A program made the position numbers and the translations under genes. Shown here piece after piece: positions 47,063 to 59,178 of a stretch of 64,000 bases of DNA. The stretch lies in contig NZ_BMNW01000002.1 in NCBI RefSeq assembly GCF_014646755.1, positions 62,001 to 126,000 of the forward strand, given 5' to 3'. The notes beneath the pieces were generated by a model, which worked only from the letters and a program-made list of their open reading frames with translations, had not been told where the DNA came from and searched no databases. This DNA is from Pseudomonas asuensis (lineage in GTDB: Bacteria > Pseudomonadota > Gammaproteobacteria > Pseudomonadales > Pseudomonadaceae). The number at the start of each line of letters is the position of its first letter. The first letter of the stretch is position 1.

Positions 47063-50000
47063 ATGGCGAAACCAAGAAAAACACGCTCGCGCAAACCGGC
47101 TGCCTTTATCAACGACCCGTTGTGGTACAAGGATGCGGTTATCTATCAGGTCCATGTAAAGTCGTTCTACGATTCCAATAATGATGGAATTGGTGATTTT
47201 CCAGGCCTGATCGATAAGCTCGATTACATTGCCGGCCTGGGCGTCAATACCATTTGGCTACTGCCGTTCTATCCGTCGCCGCGCCGCGATGATGGATACG
47301 ATATCTCCGAGTACCGGGGTATACACCCGGACTACGGCACGATGGCCGATGCCAGGCGCTTTATTGCCGAAGCCCATAACCGGGGCCTGCGGGTTATCAC
47401 GGAGCTGGTTATCAACCATACCTCCAGTGAACACCCTTGGTTTCAGCGTGCGCGTAAGGCGAAGAAGGGGTCCTCGGCGCGCAATTTTTATGTCTGGTCA
47501 GATGATGACAAGAAGTATGACGGCACGCGAATCATCTTCCTGGACACCGAGAAATCCAACTGGACCTGGGACCCTGTTGCCGAGCAGTACTATTGGCACC
47601 GATTCTATTCGCATCAGCCTGACCTGAACTTCGACAACCCACAGGTTATGAAGGCAGTGATTTCGATCATGCGCTACTGGCTGGATATGGGCGTCGATGG
47701 CTTGCGCCTGGATGCCATTCCCTATCTGGTAGAGCGTGACGGTACCAATAACGAGAACCTGCCCGAGACCCATGCGGTACTCAAGGAAATTCGTGCTGAA
47801 ATTGATGCGAACTATCCTGACCGTATGTTGCTGGCTGAAGCCAACCAGTGGCCAGAAGATACACAGCAGTACTTTGGCAATGGTGACGAGTGCCATATGG
47901 CATTCCACTTTCCGCTGATGCCGCGGATGTACATGGCTCTTGCTCAGGAAGACCGCTTTCCCATTAGTGACATCTTGCGGCAAACCCCAGAAATTCCACC
48001 TAACTGCCAATGGTCAATATTCCTGCGTAACCATGACGAGCTGACGCTTGAAATGGTGACCGACCGCGAGCGGGATTACTTGTGGAATTACTACGCCTCG
48101 GATCGACGTGCCCGTATTAACCTGGGTATTCGTCGTCGACTAGCGCCGCTTTTGGAGCGGGACCGCCGGCGTATCGAACTCCTTAATAGCTTGCTCCTAT
48201 CCATGCCGGGTACGCCTACGATGTACTACGGCGACGAGATAGGAATGGGCGATAACATCCACCTGGGCGACCGCGACGGTGTACGTACGCCAATGCAATG
48301 GTCTGTAGACCGCAACGGTGGTTTTTCACGTGCCGATCCAGCCAGTCTTGTCCTGCCTGTTGTGATGGACCCGCTGTATGGCTACCAGTCGATCAATGTG
48401 GAAGCCCAAGCCCGTGATCCACATTCGCTGCTGAACTGGACACGCCGCATGCTGGCCGTACGTAAGCAGCAGAAAGCCTTTGGCCGAGGCACCATGAAAA
48501 TGCTCCGGCCAACCAACCGCCGCATTCTGGCGTATTTGCGTGACTACACCACGCCCGAAGGCGAACACGAGACGATTCTCTGTGTAGCCAACGTGTCGCG
48601 TGCTGCCCAGGCCGTCGAGCTGGATCTGTCATCCATGGCAGGCAAGGTGCCCGTGGAAATGCTGGGAGGCAGTGCCTTCCCGCCCATTGGCCAACTGCCG
48701 TACATGCTGACACTTCCACCGTACGGATTTTATTGGTTCTACCTCGCGGGCAATGAACAGATGCCAGCGTGGCATTCCGAGCCTCCAGAAACCATGCCTG
48801 ACTTCCAAACGCTCGTCATCAAAAAGAATCTGCAAGAGCTGCTAAGCGGTACACCGCGCAAGGCGCTTGAGCAGGAAATCCTGCCCTTGTATATACCCAA
48901 GCGCCGCTGGTTTGGTAGCAAGGACGAGGCAATCCAGCAGGTCACGCTCATGTATGCGGTGGAGATTCCGACGCCGAAATTCCCGGTGCTGTTTATGGAA
49001 GTGTGCGTGAAAAACGCCAAGGGCCAAGAGCACTATGCCTTGCCGCTAGGCTTCCTGGCTGAAAGTGATCAGCATTGCAGTCCGTTGGCAACTCAGCTGG
49101 CCATGTCTCGTATTCGCCACGTTCGTAATGTCGGACTGATTACCGATGCCTTTACGCTCCCCAGCTTTGTGCATGGTGTGTTCAGAGCATTCAAGGATAA
49201 GACAGTGCTCAAGTCGTCTGCAGGTGAAATTCGTTTCCAGCCGTATATGGATGTCGAGAATTTCACTACAACGGAAGAGACTGAAATCCGGCATATGGGC
49301 GTAGAGCAGTCCAACAGCTCGCTCATTGTGGGCGACAAGTACATGCTCAAGTTGATCCGCAAGGTGGCGACAGGCATTCACCCTGAAGTTGAAATGGGTC
49401 GTTTCCTTACTGATAAAGGCTTTGCCAATATGGCGCCCTTGCTCGGTGAGGTAACGCGCTATAACGAAGAGGGCACGCCAAACGTCCTTATGCTGGTACA
49501 GCCACAGATCCATAACCAGGGCGATGCCTGGAAGTGGACCTTGGACAAGCTGGATCAGGTAACCCGTGACATGCTAGAGGCAGGTCTGTCGGAGCTGGAA
49601 AACGAATTTACTGCCATGGCCGATCTGGAGAACTTTGCAAGTGTTCTAGGACGGCGCCTGGGCGAGATGCATACGTTGCTTGCCCAAGAAACAGACGAGG
49701 CTGCGTTCGCACCTGAGAAGATCGATATCGAGTCCGCACGTACTTTCGCTCACCGTGTGCGCGAGCAGGTGGACGCTGCACTGGATACGCTTGAAAACAA
49801 GCGGACTTCCCTTGATGCAGCTAGTGTTCAGCACCTCGATAAATTACTTTCTCAGCGCAAGGAGCTTGGCAAGCGCATTGAAGCCTTGGCAGAGGATGTG
49901 GCCGGTGGCTTGCGCATTCGTGTTCATGGCGATTTGCACCTTGGCCAAGTCCTGGTGTCTCAGGACGATGCCTACCTGATCGACTTTGAAGGTGAGCCTG

Positions 50001-50395
50001 CCCGTTCGCTGGATGAACGCCGTGCCAAATACGGTCCACACAAGGACGTGGCAGGTTTGCTGCGGTCCTTCGACTACGCGGCGGCCATGATTACCATGAA
50101 CAGCAACAGTGGTGCCGACACGTCGGAAGAGGCCGTGCGTCAACGGCGACAGGCAGCAGATACGTATCGTACGACGGCTTACGCTGCCTTCCTCAAGGCT
50201 TACCGTGAGGCTGCCGCCGGGATCGCCCATGAGTGGAGCGAGCGAGGCGAGCAGGCAGCACTTGATCTCTATACCCTAGAGAAAGCTGTTTACGAAATTG
50301 GTTATGAAGCGGCCAACCGGCCTAACTGGATCAACATTCCGCTGCGCGGCGTAGCCGCCATTGTGGACTCGCTCATTTCGGGAGCAAAAGGATGA
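47063..50395 (+). CDS. treS: Trehalose synthase / maltokinase fusion
   Basis: 1110 residues. The TreS part (about 1-560, GH13_16) interconverts trehalose and maltose; Asp217 (GLRLDAI), Glu259 (LLAEANQ) and Asp325 (LRNHDE) form the catalytic triad. The C-terminal part (about 605-1110) is a maltokinase that makes maltose-1-phosphate with ATP; RWFGSK near its start, [14 protein letters not shown] and [17 protein letters not shown] are the aminoglycoside kinase-like catalytic motifs. Mycobacteria have the two proteins separate but in complex; the fusion is common in Pseudomonas. AAGGAAG precedes the ATG. The stop overlaps glgB by four bases. Confidence 0.96.
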   Translation: MAKPRKTRSRKPAAFINDPLWYKDAVIYQVHVKSFYDSNNDGIGDFPGLIDKLDYIAGLGVNTIWLLPFYPSPRRDDGYDISEYRGIHPDYGTMADARRFIAEAHNRGLRVITELVINHTSSEHPWFQRARKAKKGSSARNFYVWSDDDKKYDGTRIIFLDTEKSNWTWDPVAEQYYWHRFYSHQPDLNFDNPQVMKAVISIMRYWLDMGVDGLRLDAIPYLVERDGTNNENLPETHAVLKEIRAEIDANYPDRMLLAEANQWPEDTQQYFGNGDECHMAFHFPLMPRMYMALAQEDRFPISDILRQTPEIPPNCQWSIFLRNHDELTLEMVTDRERDYLWNYYASDRRARINLGIRRRLAPLLERDRRRIELLNSLLLSMPGTPTMYYGDEIGMGDNIHLGDRDGVRTPMQWSVDRNGGFSRADPASLVLPVVMDPLYGYQSINVEAQARDPHSLLNWTRRMLAVRKQQKAFGRGTMKMLRPTNRRILAYLRDYTTPEGEHETILCVANVSRAAQAVELDLSSMAGKVPVEMLGGSAFPPIGQLPYMLTLPPYGFYWFYLAGNEQMPAWHSEPPETMPDFQTLVIKKNLQELLSGTPRKALEQEILPLYIPKRRWFGSKDEAIQQVTLMYAVEIPTPKFPVLFMEVCVKNAKGQEHYALPLGFLAESDQHCSPLATQLAMSRIRHVRNVGLITDAFTLPSFVHGVFRAFKDKTVLKSSAGEIRFQPYMDVENFTTTEETEIRHMGVEQSNSSLIVGDKYMLKLIRKVATGIHPEVEMGRFLTDKGFANMAPLLGEVTRYNEEGTPNVLMLVQPQIHNQGDAWKWTLDKLDQVTRDMLEAGLSELENEFTAMADLENFASVLGRRLGEMHTLLAQETDEAAFAPEKIDIESARTFAHRVREQVDAALDTLENKRTSLDAASVQHLDKLLSQRKELGKRIEALAEDVAGGLRIRVHGDLHLGQVLVSQDDAYLIDFEGEPARSLDERRAKYGPHKDVAGLLRSFDYAAAMITMNSNSGADTSEEAVRQRRQAADTYRTTAYAAFLKAYREAAAGIAHEWSERGEQAALDLYTLEKAVYEIGYEAANRPNWINIPLRGVAAIVDSLISGAKG

Positions 50396-52623
50396 CTCAA
50401 GCCGTAGCACCCCAGAACCTTCAACCAGACTACGCCCAGCTATCCGCTCCAGAAGCGGATGCGCTGGCTCGTGGAGAGCATGGTAACCCCTTTGCCGTAT
50501 TGGGGCCGCACCCGGAGGGCACTGGACTTCTGGTCCGTGCTTTTCTGCCTAGTGCGCTAGGTGTCGAGCTGGTTGAGCGTGAAAGTGGTCGCCACCTTGC
50601 CCATATGGAGGCAGGGCAAATTCCTGGATTGTTCTACGCACGTCTTGACTATCAGGCAAAGTATTTTTTCAGGATTCGCTGGCCCAGTGGGGTTCAGGAG
50701 ACTGAAGACCCTTACAGTTTCGGTGTTCTGCTGGGTGATGTTGATATTTATCTCATCAATGAAGGCAAGCATCGTCAGCTAGGGCAATGCCTGGGTGCCC
50801 AGGCAATGACCATTGATGGCGTTCAGGGTGTTCGTTTTGCTGTCTGGGCGCCGAACGCGCGACGTGTTTCGGTAGTAGGGAATTTTAATACCTGGGATGG
50901 TCGTCGTCATCCGATGCGCCTGCGTCATGGCGCTGGGGTATGGGAGCTGTTTATCCCGCGCATCAAGCCGGGCGATTCGTATAAATATGAAATCCTTGGC
51001 CAGCATGGGCTACTGCCGTTGAAAGCGGACCCGGTAGCGCTTGCAACGGAACTGCCACCCTGCACAGCTTCGGTAGTAGCTGATCCGACACCTTTTGAAT
51101 GGCACGATGATGACTGGATGGCGCAGCGCAAAGAGCGCCATTCGGTACACGCACCGTTCTCGGTGTATGAGCTGCACTCTACCTCGTGGCGTCGTGATGG
51201 GGGTGATGATGGTCGCGTTCTGAATTGGCGAGAGTTGGCTGAGCAGCTGATTCCTTATATTCAGGAAATGGGCTTTACCCATATTGAATTGCTGCCTGTT
51301 ATGGAGCACCCCTTCAGTGGGTCGTGGGGCTACCAGCCACTGTCGCAGTTTGCACCTACTTCCCGTCATGGCACGCCAGCTGATTTCGCGGCGTTCGTAG
51401 ATGCCTGTCACCAGGCGCATATTGGCGTGATCCTCGATTGGGTGCCTGCCCACTTCCCGACAGATCCACATGGCCTGGCACGGTTTGACGGCACGGCGCT
51501 TTACGAGTACGAACATCCATTTGAAGGGTTTCACCAGGACTGGAACACTTATATCTACAACCTTGGACGTAACGAAGTCCACGGGTTCATGTTGTCATCT
51601 GCGCTACACTGGCTGAAGCATTTCCATATAGATGGTTTGCGCGTGGACGCGGTGGCTTCAATGCTGTACCGCGATTACTCTCGTAAGCAAGGCGAGTGGA
51701 TTCCCAATAAGTATGGTGGTCGTGAAAATCTTGAGACCATCGATTTCCTGCGACACTTGAATGATGTAGTGCTTGAAGAGGCCCCAGGTGCACTGGTTAT
51801 TGCGGAAGAATCTACTGCATGGCCGGGCGTCAGCAAGCCAACCTCTGAAGGCGGCCTAGGGTTTTCATACAAATGGAACATGGGCTGGATGCACGACACG
51901 CTTCACTACATCGAGCGTGATCCCCTCTACCGTCGTTATGATCACCACAACATGACGTTTGGTATGGTCTATGCCTACTCGGAACGTTTTGTTCTGCCGA
52001 TCTCTCATGATGAAGTCGTGCATGGTAAGGGCTCTTTGCTAAACAAAATGCCGGGCGACAATTGGCAGAAGTTTGCTAACTTGCGTGCGTATTTGTCCTT
52101 CATGTGGACACATCCTGGCAAGAAGCTTCTCTTCATGGGATGTGAGCTTGGTCAGTGGCGTGAGTGGAGCCATGACCGTGAATTGGACTGGTTCCTCTTG
52201 CAGCACCAGCATCATCAGGGTGTGCAAAAGCTGGTAGCAGATTTGAATCGTCTGTACCGCGCTGAGCCTATGTTGCATGAGCATGACTGTGAGCCAGAGG
52301 GCTTCCAGTGGCTGGTAGGCGATGATTCGGCTAACAGTGTATTCGCCTGGCTGCGCTTTGATTCACAAAAGCGACCCATGCTGGTCATTGGTAATTTCAC
52401 GCCGATTCCTCAGCATGACTATCGGGTTGGCGTGCCAGAAGGCGGTCAGTGGCTAGAACTGTTCAACAGTGATAGTGAGATCTACGGAGGGAGTGGGGTA
52501 GGTAATAGCGGTGCGGTAATGGCGGATGAAATTTCCAGCCACGGTCAACCGGCCTCCCTGAACCTGAAGCTGCCACCATTGGGTATGGTCATTCTAAGAC
52601 CCGGTGTCCGGCCTGAACACTAA
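50392..52623 (+). CDS. glgB: 1,4-alpha-glucan branching enzyme
   Basis: 743 residues, GH13_9, with an N1 domain (about 20-120), a CBM48 domain (about 130-230, [20 protein letters not shown]) and a catalytic barrel. Asp419 ([15 protein letters not shown]), Glu472 ([10 protein letters not shown]) and Asp540 ([12 protein letters not shown]) are the catalytic residues. It introduces alpha-1,6 branches into the glucan made by GlgE. It starts within the treS stop (ATGA). A strong terminator follows, ending the operon. Confidence 0.97.
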   Translation: MTQAVAPQNLQPDYAQLSAPEADALARGEHGNPFAVLGPHPEGTGLLVRAFLPSALGVELVERESGRHLAHMEAGQIPGLFYARLDYQAKYFFRIRWPSGVQETEDPYSFGVLLGDVDIYLINEGKHRQLGQCLGAQAMTIDGVQGVRFAVWAPNARRVSVVGNFNTWDGRRHPMRLRHGAGVWELFIPRIKPGDSYKYEILGQHGLLPLKADPVALATELPPCTASVVADPTPFEWHDDDWMAQRKERHSVHAPFSVYELHSTSWRRDGGDDGRVLNWRELAEQLIPYIQEMGFTHIELLPVMEHPFSGSWGYQPLSQFAPTSRHGTPADFAAFVDACHQAHIGVILDWVPAHFPTDPHGLARFDGTALYEYEHPFEGFHQDWNTYIYNLGRNEVHGFMLSSALHWLKHFHIDGLRVDAVASMLYRDYSRKQGEWIPNKYGGRENLETIDFLRHLNDVVLEEAPGALVIAEESTAWPGVSKPTSEGGLGFSYKWNMGWMHDTLHYIERDPLYRRYDHHNMTFGMVYAYSERFVLPISHDEVVHGKGSLLNKMPGDNWQKFANLRAYLSFMWTHPGKKLLFMGCELGQWREWSHDRELDWFLLQHQHHQGVQKLVADLNRLYRAEPMLHEHDCEPEGFQWLVGDDSANSVFAWLRFDSQKRPMLVIGNFTPIPQHDYRVGVPEGGQWLELFNSDSEIYGGSGVGNSGAVMADEISSHGQPASLNLKLPPLGMVILRPGVRPEH

Positions 52624-52641
52624 TCTAGTTCAGTAAAAGAA

Positions 52642-52665
52642 AACGGCGCCTTGAGCGCCGTTTTT
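52642..52665 (+). terminator. Rho-independent terminator of glgE-treS-glgB
   Basis: AACGGCGC (52642-52649) pairs with GCGCCGTT (52655-52662) around five bases and is followed by T's, 18 bases after the glgB stop. Confidence 0.9.
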
Positions 52666-52819
52666 CTTGCATTTCGGTATGTCATAGGCTTGGTCTGCTG
52701 CATGCTTCTATGGCAAGCCAAAGCGGTTTGCATCGTTCATGTTTTGCTGACACGCTATCTCTTTTATTTACGTATCAGTGCGAGACCAAGGTTTTTACGG
52801 ATAATCAGGGAGGACACAT

Positions 52820-53545
52820 ATGGTTGATTTGGCAGAGTGGAATCTTACGATTTCCCAGCCTTCCAGTCCTGTTGTGATCGAGACAAGCGTGCTCAATCGC
52901 AACTACCGTAGTGATTATTTTTATCGCACCCCTAATGGTAGTGTGACCTTATGGGCGCCGGTCACAGGACAGTATGGACCGGAGCTCAATTACCCCAGCA
53001 CTGAGCTTCGCGAAACGCGTCCTGATGGAAGTGAGTACAACTGGAAGTATGAAGACTCCGTGAGCCTGATGCAGGCTGACTTGCGCGTTGAGCAAGTGCC
53101 GTCCAGTGGAAAAGTTATTATTGGGCAGATTCGTACAGTGGGAGACAATCACGGTACGCCGGACTCTGCGCTAATCAGCTTGCGTTATCGTCTTGACCCT
53201 ACAGTAGATGGTCAGCCATCTGCTACTGGACAGGTTGAGGCCTTGATCCGTACCCAACCGGATACGCTTAAGATTCCACCCCAGATTTTGTTACGCAACA
53301 TTCCTCTGAACGGGCCGTTCAGTTATGAGCTGCGTTTGAGTCGTACCGGTGTACTGAGTGTAAGGCTTGCTACCCATGGACGAAGTAATGGGGAGCTATC
53401 CGTACAGCTGGATCAGCGTTGGGCTGGCTATCATCTCTACTTCAAAGCAGGTGCTTATGTGGAGGACAAGCAAGGCCCTCCAACAGAAGGCGGCAAGGTG
53501 ACCTTTAATCGCTTGGTCACCATGCACCAGCCCAACAACCGCTAA
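52820..53545 (+). CDS. PL7 alginate-lyase family protein with altered catalytic motif
   Basis: 241 residues with no signal peptide, so apparently cytoplasmic. It spans a full PL7 jelly-roll: WNLTISQP at the start, STELRE at 60-65 (usually RTELR/RSELR), I-G-Q-I-R at 101-105 (usually Q-I-H), and LYFKAGAYVED at 206-216, which keeps the catalytic Tyr213. PL7 lyases use Gln, His, Arg and Tyr for beta-elimination of alginate or glucuronan. Here His105 is Arg and Arg60 is Ser, so activity is doubtful or altered. GGGAGG lies six bases before the ATG. It sits between the glgE and glgX operons, ending 18 bases from the convergent ybhN. Confidence 0.85.
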   Translation: MVDLAEWNLTISQPSSPVVIETSVLNRNYRSDYFYRTPNGSVTLWAPVTGQYGPELNYPSTELRETRPDGSEYNWKYEDSVSLMQADLRVEQVPSSGKVIIGQIRTVGDNHGTPDSALISLRYRLDPTVDGQPSATGQVEALIRTQPDTLKIPPQILLRNIPLNGPFSYELRLSRTGVLSVRLATHGRSNGELSVQLDQRWAGYHLYFKAGAYVEDKQGPPTEGGKVTFNRLVTMHQPNNR

Positions 53546-53562
53546 GGCGCAGCGGTTTCTGA

Positions 53563-54606
53563 TCAGACTGCCGGGCGTTTGGCTTCTGCCTGTTTATCCT
53601 GTTTTTCCAACTTGACTTCGTTCTTTGCGCGAATCTTCTTGGCACGGCTTTCCATGAAGAAGTACACAACGATGGCAATCAACAGGGGTGCAATAAAATA
53701 GATTGCACGGTAGGCAAGCAGGGCAGCGATGATGTACGAGTTATCCAGCTCATGGCTCATGAAGGCTACGAAAACTGCTTCCAAAACCCCAATGCCGGCC
53801 GGGATATGTGCAATGACACCTGCAAAACTACTGATCAACAGAACGCCCAATACGAACACATAATCCATCTTCTGGCCGAGCAGTACATAAATAATAGCGC
53901 CCATGGCCATCCAGTTGATGGACGATACCGTCAGCTGAATGCAGGCCATTCGCAGAGAAGGCAGGTTTAAATTCTGGCCTTTGATAGTCCATGACCGGCG
54001 CTTTGAAAACTGGCAGAACAGCAGATAGACGGCAATAAACGCTACCAGCCCAATACCAATCATGCGCAGTGTCATGTTACCGATGTACCAATGCGGCGGA
54101 ATCTTTACCAGCCCGGCTGTAAAGATAATCCCTGCAAGCAGGATATAACCCAGCCAATTGGTCGCCAGACTCAAGCTGAAGATACGGGTAATGGTGCCGC
54201 TTTCCAGACCAAGGCGAGAGTAGAGTCTATAGCGCAGACCGATACCTCCCACCCACGTGCTAAGCGTGAGCGTAAAGGCATAACAGATAAACGACACAAT
54301 CATAACTTGGCGTTTACCCAGTTTGTGCTGGCAATACGCACGTCCAATTAGGTCGTAGAAGCCATACATGATGTAGCTGACCACTACCAAGCCTACCGCC
54401 ATCAGAATGGCCGGCCAGCTATACTGGCGAATGGAGTGCCATACCTGTACCCAGTCTACCTGCCGGGCATACATTACAAGCAGGACAGTAACCGCGATAA
54501 AGAACGCGAAGGTCAAAAGCTTTTTGGCGATAGACCATACTCTGCCTTTAGTAGAGGCTTTTGGCTTCATTGAGGCATCCTGGGAGTGCCCTAGGGCGGC
54601 GGTCAT
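53563..54606 (-). CDS. ybhN: YbhN-like membrane protein (LPG synthase TM domain family)
   Basis: 347 residues with about eight hydrophobic helices, matching the flippase-like transmembrane half of MprF without the synthase half (UPF0104/YbhN). Conserved-looking loops include WVGGIGLRYRLYSRLGLESG and IAHIPAGIGVLEAVF, the typical P-x-G-x-G-x-x-E motif. The C-terminal tail is highly charged. YbhN family proteins are linked to lipid handling and, in E. coli, to cardiolipin trafficking together with ybhO/clsB. The start overlaps clsB by four bases; last gene of glgX-ybhP-clsB-ybhN. Confidence 0.88.
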   Translation of the reverse strand: MTAALGHSQDASMKPKASTKGRVWSIAKKLLTFAFFIAVTVLLVMYARQVDWVQVWHSIRQYSWPAILMAVGLVVVSYIMYGFYDLIGRAYCQHKLGKRQVMIVSFICYAFTLTLSTWVGGIGLRYRLYSRLGLESGTITRIFSLSLATNWLGYILLAGIIFTAGLVKIPPHWYIGNMTLRMIGIGLVAFIAVYLLFCQFSKRRSWTIKGQNLNLPSLRMACIQLTVSSINWMAMGAIIYVLLGQKMDYVFVLGVLLISSFAGVIAHIPAGIGVLEAVFVAFMSHELDNSYIIAALLAYRAIYFIAPLLIAIVVYFFMESRAKKIRAKNEVKLEKQDKQAEAKRPAV

Positions 54607-55847
54607 GTATGAGTCCTCGCACGTTCCGGATCTACTGGATCGGATCGTTCCAGATACGATTGAGCAGGCGGTTCGACCAGCGCTAATTTAGGCGTGTGTG
54701 CCGGAAGCCAGCCCACCCAGGCAGGAAAGTGCCGTAAAAAGTGAAAGACCAGCAGGGTTTTAGCCAAATGCCAAGCAGTCTTGCGTGGCACCTTGGTCAT
54801 GTCTACATGCTGACAATGCTGAGACATGAGTTGTTCGAGCCGCCCACGCAGGACCTGATTAAAGGCTCGATCGTGAAAGATGAGATTGGATTCTAGGTTG
54901 AGGGATAGGCTCAAAGGGTCGAGATTGCTGGACCCAACCGTAGCCCAATAATCATCCATCAAGGCAACCTTCCCGTGGAGAGGGCGCCGACAGTATTCGT
55001 AGACTTCAACGCCCTCGGGTACAAGGTAGTTATAAAGCATCCGCGCGCCAACCTTCACGATCGGCATATCCGGCTCACCCTGAACAATCAATCTAACCTT
55101 CACGCCGCGCCGCGCGGCATTGCGTAATTCACGCAGCAGGCGATAACCAGGAAAGAAATACGCGTTGGCGATAATGATCTCGCGCTTGGCGCTTCGCATC
55201 ATTTCAATATAGTGCTGCTCGATATCCGTACGATGCTCTTCGTTGTCGCGGTAGACGAATAAAGCCTGTGCATCACCCGGGAAAGCATTACGAGCGGGCT
55301 CATTACGCCGCCGTCCCCACCAGCGTCGGGGCTCTTCACTATTGCCCAGCGCTTCCAGGGTAAAGCGATGAATATCAGCCACAATGGGGCCTTCTACTTC
55401 TACCGCATAGTCCTGCTTGGCTGTAGGACCAAAATCGCCCACGTGATCAGCTGAGAAGTTAATCCCACCTACAAAGGCGATCTGAGCATCGATCACAACA
55501 ATCTTACGATGCAGTCGGCGGAACAAATTGGTCCGGCGACCCATGAACAGGGGACGCGGATCGTAGAAGCGGAAACGAACCCCGGCAAGCACCAGCTCGT
55601 CGAGAAACTCTTTGGTTAACTCTGCAGAGCCGTAGCCATCAACGGTGACCTCGACATGCACGCCACGCTTGGCAGCATCAATCAGTACACGGTGTAGCTC
55701 GTTACCTATCTTGTCTTCAAAGAGGATAAATGTCTCTAACAAGACCTCCCGTTTAGCCTGGGAAATGGCTTCGAATACTCGGGGAAAATATTCTTCACCA
55801 TTTTCCAGAAGCTGAATTCGGTTGCCGTCTCGCCACTGCAGGTTCAT
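54603..55847 (-). CDS. clsB: Cardiolipin synthase B
   Basis: About 414 residues with two phospholipase D HKD motifs: [21 protein letters not shown] (His113, Lys115, Asp120) and [21 protein letters not shown] near 300. ClsB makes cardiolipin from phosphatidylglycerol, and in some bacteria from phosphatidylethanolamine. It lacks the N-terminal membrane helices of ClsA, as expected for ClsB. The ATG at 55847 is favoured over the GTG at 55853 since GGAG is eight bases upstream and it restores the ATGA overlap seen throughout this operon. Confidence 0.92.
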   Translation of the reverse strand: MNLQWRDGNRIQLLENGEEYFPRVFEAISQAKREVLLETFILFEDKIGNELHRVLIDAAKRGVHVEVTVDGYGSAELTKEFLDELVLAGVRFRFYDPRPLFMGRRTNLFRRLHRKIVVIDAQIAFVGGINFSADHVGDFGPTAKQDYAVEVEGPIVADIHRFTLEALGNSEEPRRWWGRRRNEPARNAFPGDAQALFVYRDNEEHRTDIEQHYIEMMRSAKREIIIANAYFFPGYRLLRELRNAARRGVKVRLIVQGEPDMPIVKVGARMLYNYLVPEGVEVYEYCRRPLHGKVALMDDYWATVGSSNLDPLSLSLNLESNLIFHDRAFNQVLRGRLEQLMSQHCQHVDMTKVPRKTAWHLAKTLLVFHFLRHFPAWVGWLPAHTPKLALVEPPAQSYLERSDPVDPERARTHT

Positions 55848-56605
55848 ACACACAGCTCCACAGCCAGAGGTGCATGATCAGACAGATGAGACCAAGGCCG
55901 GTTTGATAGCACTTCAGGCGTACGTACCGTGAGGTTTCGCGTGTAGATACGGTCCAGTCGCAGCATAGGCATACGGGCAGGAAAGGTCTTGGCGTGTTGA
56001 CCATGGGCGTTAAGGAACGCTTCCTCAAGCCCGGCACCTGACTTAAGTACATCGCTGGCGCGCTGGCGCCAGTCATTAAAGTCACCCGCAACCACCAGAG
56101 GTGCGTCGTCCGGCAGGTTCTCTATCAGCTTACACATCAGTTTTAGTTGCTGTAGACGATGGTTCTCCCGAAGTCCCAGATGACAACAAATAGCATGAAT
56201 ATCAATATCATGATCGGGAACGCGCAGCACACAGTGGAGCAGGCCGCGCCTCTCCGGACCAGTGATAGATACGTCCAGGTTTTGATACGTCACGATCGGA
56301 AACTTGGACAAGACGGCGTTGCCATGATGGCCATCCGGGTAGACCGCATTTCGCCCGTAGGCGAAATCGGTCCACATGGAATCAGCCAGAAACTCATACT
56401 GCGGCGCCGCTGGCCAGTTCTCGAAGCGCAACGGGTGTTTCTCGTGCGTACCCAACACTTCTTGCAGAAACACGAGATCAGCCGATGTCGTGCGCACCGC
56501 ATCACGCAGTTCCGGCAAGATGAACTTGCGGTTGAAGGACGTAAAGCCCTTGTGCGTGTTGATAGTGAGGATCTTGAACGAGAAACCCTTTGTTGCGTTC
56601 GTCAT
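55844..56605 (-). CDS. ybhP: YbhP-like endonuclease/exonuclease/phosphatase family protein
   Basis: 253 residues of the EEP superfamily: [10 protein letters not shown] at the start, LVFLQEVLG (Glu), [37 protein letters not shown], and [10 protein letters not shown] at the end hold the metal and catalytic residues. Substrate is unknown; some relatives cleave phosphodiester bonds in nucleic acids or lipids. E. coli has ybhP-clsB(ybhO)-ybhN in the same order, so a lipid-related role is plausible. It overlaps glgX and clsB by four bases. Confidence 0.88.
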   Translation of the reverse strand: MTNATKGFSFKILTINTHKGFTSFNRKFILPELRDAVRTTSADLVFLQEVLGTHEKHPLRFENWPAAPQYEFLADSMWTDFAYGRNAVYPDGHHGNAVLSKFPIVTYQNLDVSITGPERRGLLHCVLRVPDHDIDIHAICCHLGLRENHRLQQLKLMCKLIENLPDDAPLVVAGDFNDWRQRASDVLKSGAGLEEAFLNAHGQHAKTFPARMPMLRLDRIYTRNLTVRTPEVLSNRPWSHLSDHAPLAVELCV

Positions 56606-58800
56606 GCTTGACGCTTCCTCCGCTTGGTTTGCTTGGTCAATTCGAACAACAGAAATGACCGTCCTGTTACTTGATAGACATCACCAAACGCAAAGGTGTC
56701 GCCGGTTTCCAACAAATCAGGTTGATTGGTATCAACCTGCAAAACCCAGTGCTCACCTTGAGGCACTTCGGGCAATGTGAAATCCACCATGTCGTAATGG
56801 GCATTCACGACCATCAGAAGCGACGTATCAGAGCCGGTACGGCGAATCCCGGTAGGCTGCGCACGACCGTCTAGCAGGATACCCATACAGCGGTTACTAC
56901 CGTCCTGCCACTGATCCATGCCCATTTCTTCGCCACTCGGCATTAGCCAGGTCACGTCTTTGACGCCGAGTTCTTCGTTGTATACCCCAGTGAAGAAACG
57001 GCTACGACGCAGCAGTGGATATTTCATCCGCAGCTCAATCAACCGGCGAGTGAAGTCCTGCAGTTCTACACTACGTTCTTGAATATCCCAGTTTATCCAG
57101 CCAATTTCGCTGTCCTGGCAATAGGCATTGTTATTGCCGCCCTGAGTACGAGCGAATTCATCCCCTGCCAACAACATGGGCGTGCCTTGGGAGAAGAACA
57201 GCGTCGTAAGGAAATTGCGCATTTGGCGGTAACGCAGGTCAATGATGTCTGGGTCGTCCGTTTCGCCTTCTACGCCACAGTTCCAGGACAAGTTATTGGA
57301 GTGGCCGTCGTTATTACCCTCGCCATTGGCTTCGTTGTGCTTATCGTTGTAAGACACGACATCATTAAGCGTGAAGCCATCATGAGCGGTGACGAAATTA
57401 ACTGACGACGCAGGCTTGCGACCACGCTGGTTGAACTGATCACCCGAACCAAGAACGATCTTGGCAAAGTCACCCAGTTTGTCATCATCGCCTTTCCAGA
57501 AGGACCGTGCCGTATCGCGGAATTTATCATTCCATTCCATCCAGCCTGGGGGGAAGTTACCGACCTGATAGCCGCCGGGGCCGCAATCCCAAGGCTCAGC
57601 AACAAGCTTGAGCTGATTCAGGACTGGGTCCTGACGGCAGGCATCGAGGAAACCGCCGCCTTCGTCGAAACCATGAGGTTCGCGTCCCAGAATGGTAGCG
57701 AGGTCGAAACGGAAACCATCCACACGCATTTCGGTTGCCCAATAGCGCAAGGAGTCAGTCACCATCTGCAATACGCAAGGGTGACTCATGTTAAGTGTAT
57801 TACCCGTACCGGTATCGTTGATGTAGTACCGAGGATTATCCGGCATCAGGCGATAATAACTGGCGTTATCGATCCCCTTCAGCGAGAGGGTCGGGCCCAT
57901 CTCATTGCCTTCGGCGGTATGGTTGTAGACCACGTCGAGAATGACCTCAAGGCCGGCCTTGTGCATCCGCGCCACCATGATCTTGAACTCGCCGATCGAT
58001 TGGCTAGCCATGTAGCGAGCATGAGGTGCAAAAAAGGCCAGGGTGTTATAGCCCCAGAAATTACGCAGCCCTTTCTCAAGCAGGTGGTTGTCATCTAGGA
58101 AGTAGTGGATCGGCATCAGCTCGACGGACGTCACACCTAGCGAGCGGATGTAATCGACAACATCGCTTTCGTGAAACGCGGAAAACGTACCGCGTGTGTT
58201 TTCTGGTACAGAAGGATGCTGCATGGTGAAACCACGCACATGGGTCTCGTAGAAAACAGTACGTTCCCACGGTACCTTGGGCTTTTCAGTAGTACCCCAG
58301 GTAAAGGCTGGATCGATCACACGGCAGCGGGGCATGTAAGGTGCACTGTCGCGCTCATCAAAGGAGAGATCACCATCTGGATGGCCAATGGTGTAGCCGA
58401 ACAGGGCGTCATTCCACTCAAGCTCGCCTACAATATGCTTGGCGTAAGGGTCGATCAGGAGTTTATTGGGGTTGAAGCGGTGGCCTGCTTCCGGCTCATA
58501 GGGACCATGCACACGGTAACCATACAGCGTGCCAGGGCGGGCGTCAGGCAAGTAGCCATGCCAGATTTCATTGGTGTATTCCGGCAGCTCGATACGCTCG
58601 ATTTCTTCGAGGGTATCCTGATCGAACAGGCACAGCTCAACTTTAGTAGCGTGAGCCGAGAAAAGGGCAAAGTTGACGCCGGAGCCGTCCCAGTTGGCTC
58701 CTAAAGGGTAGGGCATTCCTTCGCGAACGCGCGATGTCGTACGGTTGACGAAAGCGTTTTGGGTCTTTTCAGAACTATCGCTAGGCTTGTTAGCGCTCAT
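56602..58800 (-). CDS. glgX: Glycogen debranching enzyme GlgX
   Basis: 732 residues, GH13_11. CBM48 domain at about 25-130 ([25 protein letters not shown] in parts), then a catalytic barrel with [15 protein letters not shown] (nucleophile Asp), [22 protein letters not shown] (Glu) and [20 protein letters not shown] (Asp). It hydrolyses alpha-1,6 branches of limit glucans, giving linear malto-oligosaccharides usable by TreY and MalQ. It heads an operon with ybhP, clsB and ybhN. No strong Shine-Dalgarno is seen; a sequence resembling an RpoS -10 (CTATACC, minus strand, 58940-58946) lies about 140 bases upstream. Confidence 0.95.
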   Translation of the reverse strand: MSANKPSDSSEKTQNAFVNRTTSRVREGMPYPLGANWDGSGVNFALFSAHATKVELCLFDQDTLEEIERIELPEYTNEIWHGYLPDARPGTLYGYRVHGPYEPEAGHRFNPNKLLIDPYAKHIVGELEWNDALFGYTIGHPDGDLSFDERDSAPYMPRCRVIDPAFTWGTTEKPKVPWERTVFYETHVRGFTMQHPSVPENTRGTFSAFHESDVVDYIRSLGVTSVELMPIHYFLDDNHLLEKGLRNFWGYNTLAFFAPHARYMASQSIGEFKIMVARMHKAGLEVILDVVYNHTAEGNEMGPTLSLKGIDNASYYRLMPDNPRYYINDTGTGNTLNMSHPCVLQMVTDSLRYWATEMRVDGFRFDLATILGREPHGFDEGGGFLDACRQDPVLNQLKLVAEPWDCGPGGYQVGNFPPGWMEWNDKFRDTARSFWKGDDDKLGDFAKIVLGSGDQFNQRGRKPASSVNFVTAHDGFTLNDVVSYNDKHNEANGEGNNDGHSNNLSWNCGVEGETDDPDIIDLRYRQMRNFLTTLFFSQGTPMLLAGDEFARTQGGNNNAYCQDSEIGWINWDIQERSVELQDFTRRLIELRMKYPLLRRSRFFTGVYNEELGVKDVTWLMPSGEEMGMDQWQDGSNRCMGILLDGRAQPTGIRRTGSDTSLLMVVNAHYDMVDFTLPEVPQGEHWVLQVDTNQPDLLETGDTFAFGDVYQVTGRSFLLFELTKQTKRRKRQA

Positions 58801-58935
58801 AGTAATCGACTCAGGTCTATGTCTTAGAGCTCAATCAGGCTTTACCTGTATTGAGGTAACGGGTTACCAGCTCCGTCTAGAGCGAGGCACGCTCACCCAT
58901 CCGGTGACGTGGCATGTCCGGGGCTTCTTATACGT

Positions 58936-58950
58936 CATAGGTATAGAGGC
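58936..58950 (-). promoter_or_regulatory. Possible stress-sigma -10 upstream of glgX
   Basis: The minus strand reads TCTATACCT, close to the RpoS extended -10 CTATACT. Trehalose/glucan genes are RpoS-controlled in P. aeruginosa, but the distance to glgX and the lack of a second element keep confidence low. Confidence 0.25.
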
Positions 58951-59090
58951 TCCCGGATGCTGGCAGTTCCGAAGCAGCGTGTGCCATGCCTATTAGAGCG
59001 AAGCGGAGCAAGGTTTAATAAATAAATCGGTATTTTTATATATATACGTGTATAAGACTTGTATAGTTATCAAAACGTGTTTGGAATTAA

Positions 59091-59130
59091 AAAGGCGGAA
59101 AAGAATGATTGTTCTTTTCCGCCTTTTTAA
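59091..59130. terminator. Strong bidirectional terminator after the KGG gene
   Basis: AAAGGCGGAAAAGAA (59091-59105) pairs perfectly with TTCTTTTCCGCCTTT (59112-59126) around six bases, with T-runs on both strands. It ends the KGG-repeat gene transcript. Confidence 0.9.
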
Positions 59131-59178
59131 TTTCGATTCGTACAACCTGATAACGAATCAGAATATCAACGCCTGTTA

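Noticed and set aside
59041-59090. AT-rich run near 59040 as an origin or promoter UP element
   Set aside because: Only base composition supports it; no DnaA boxes or other motif.
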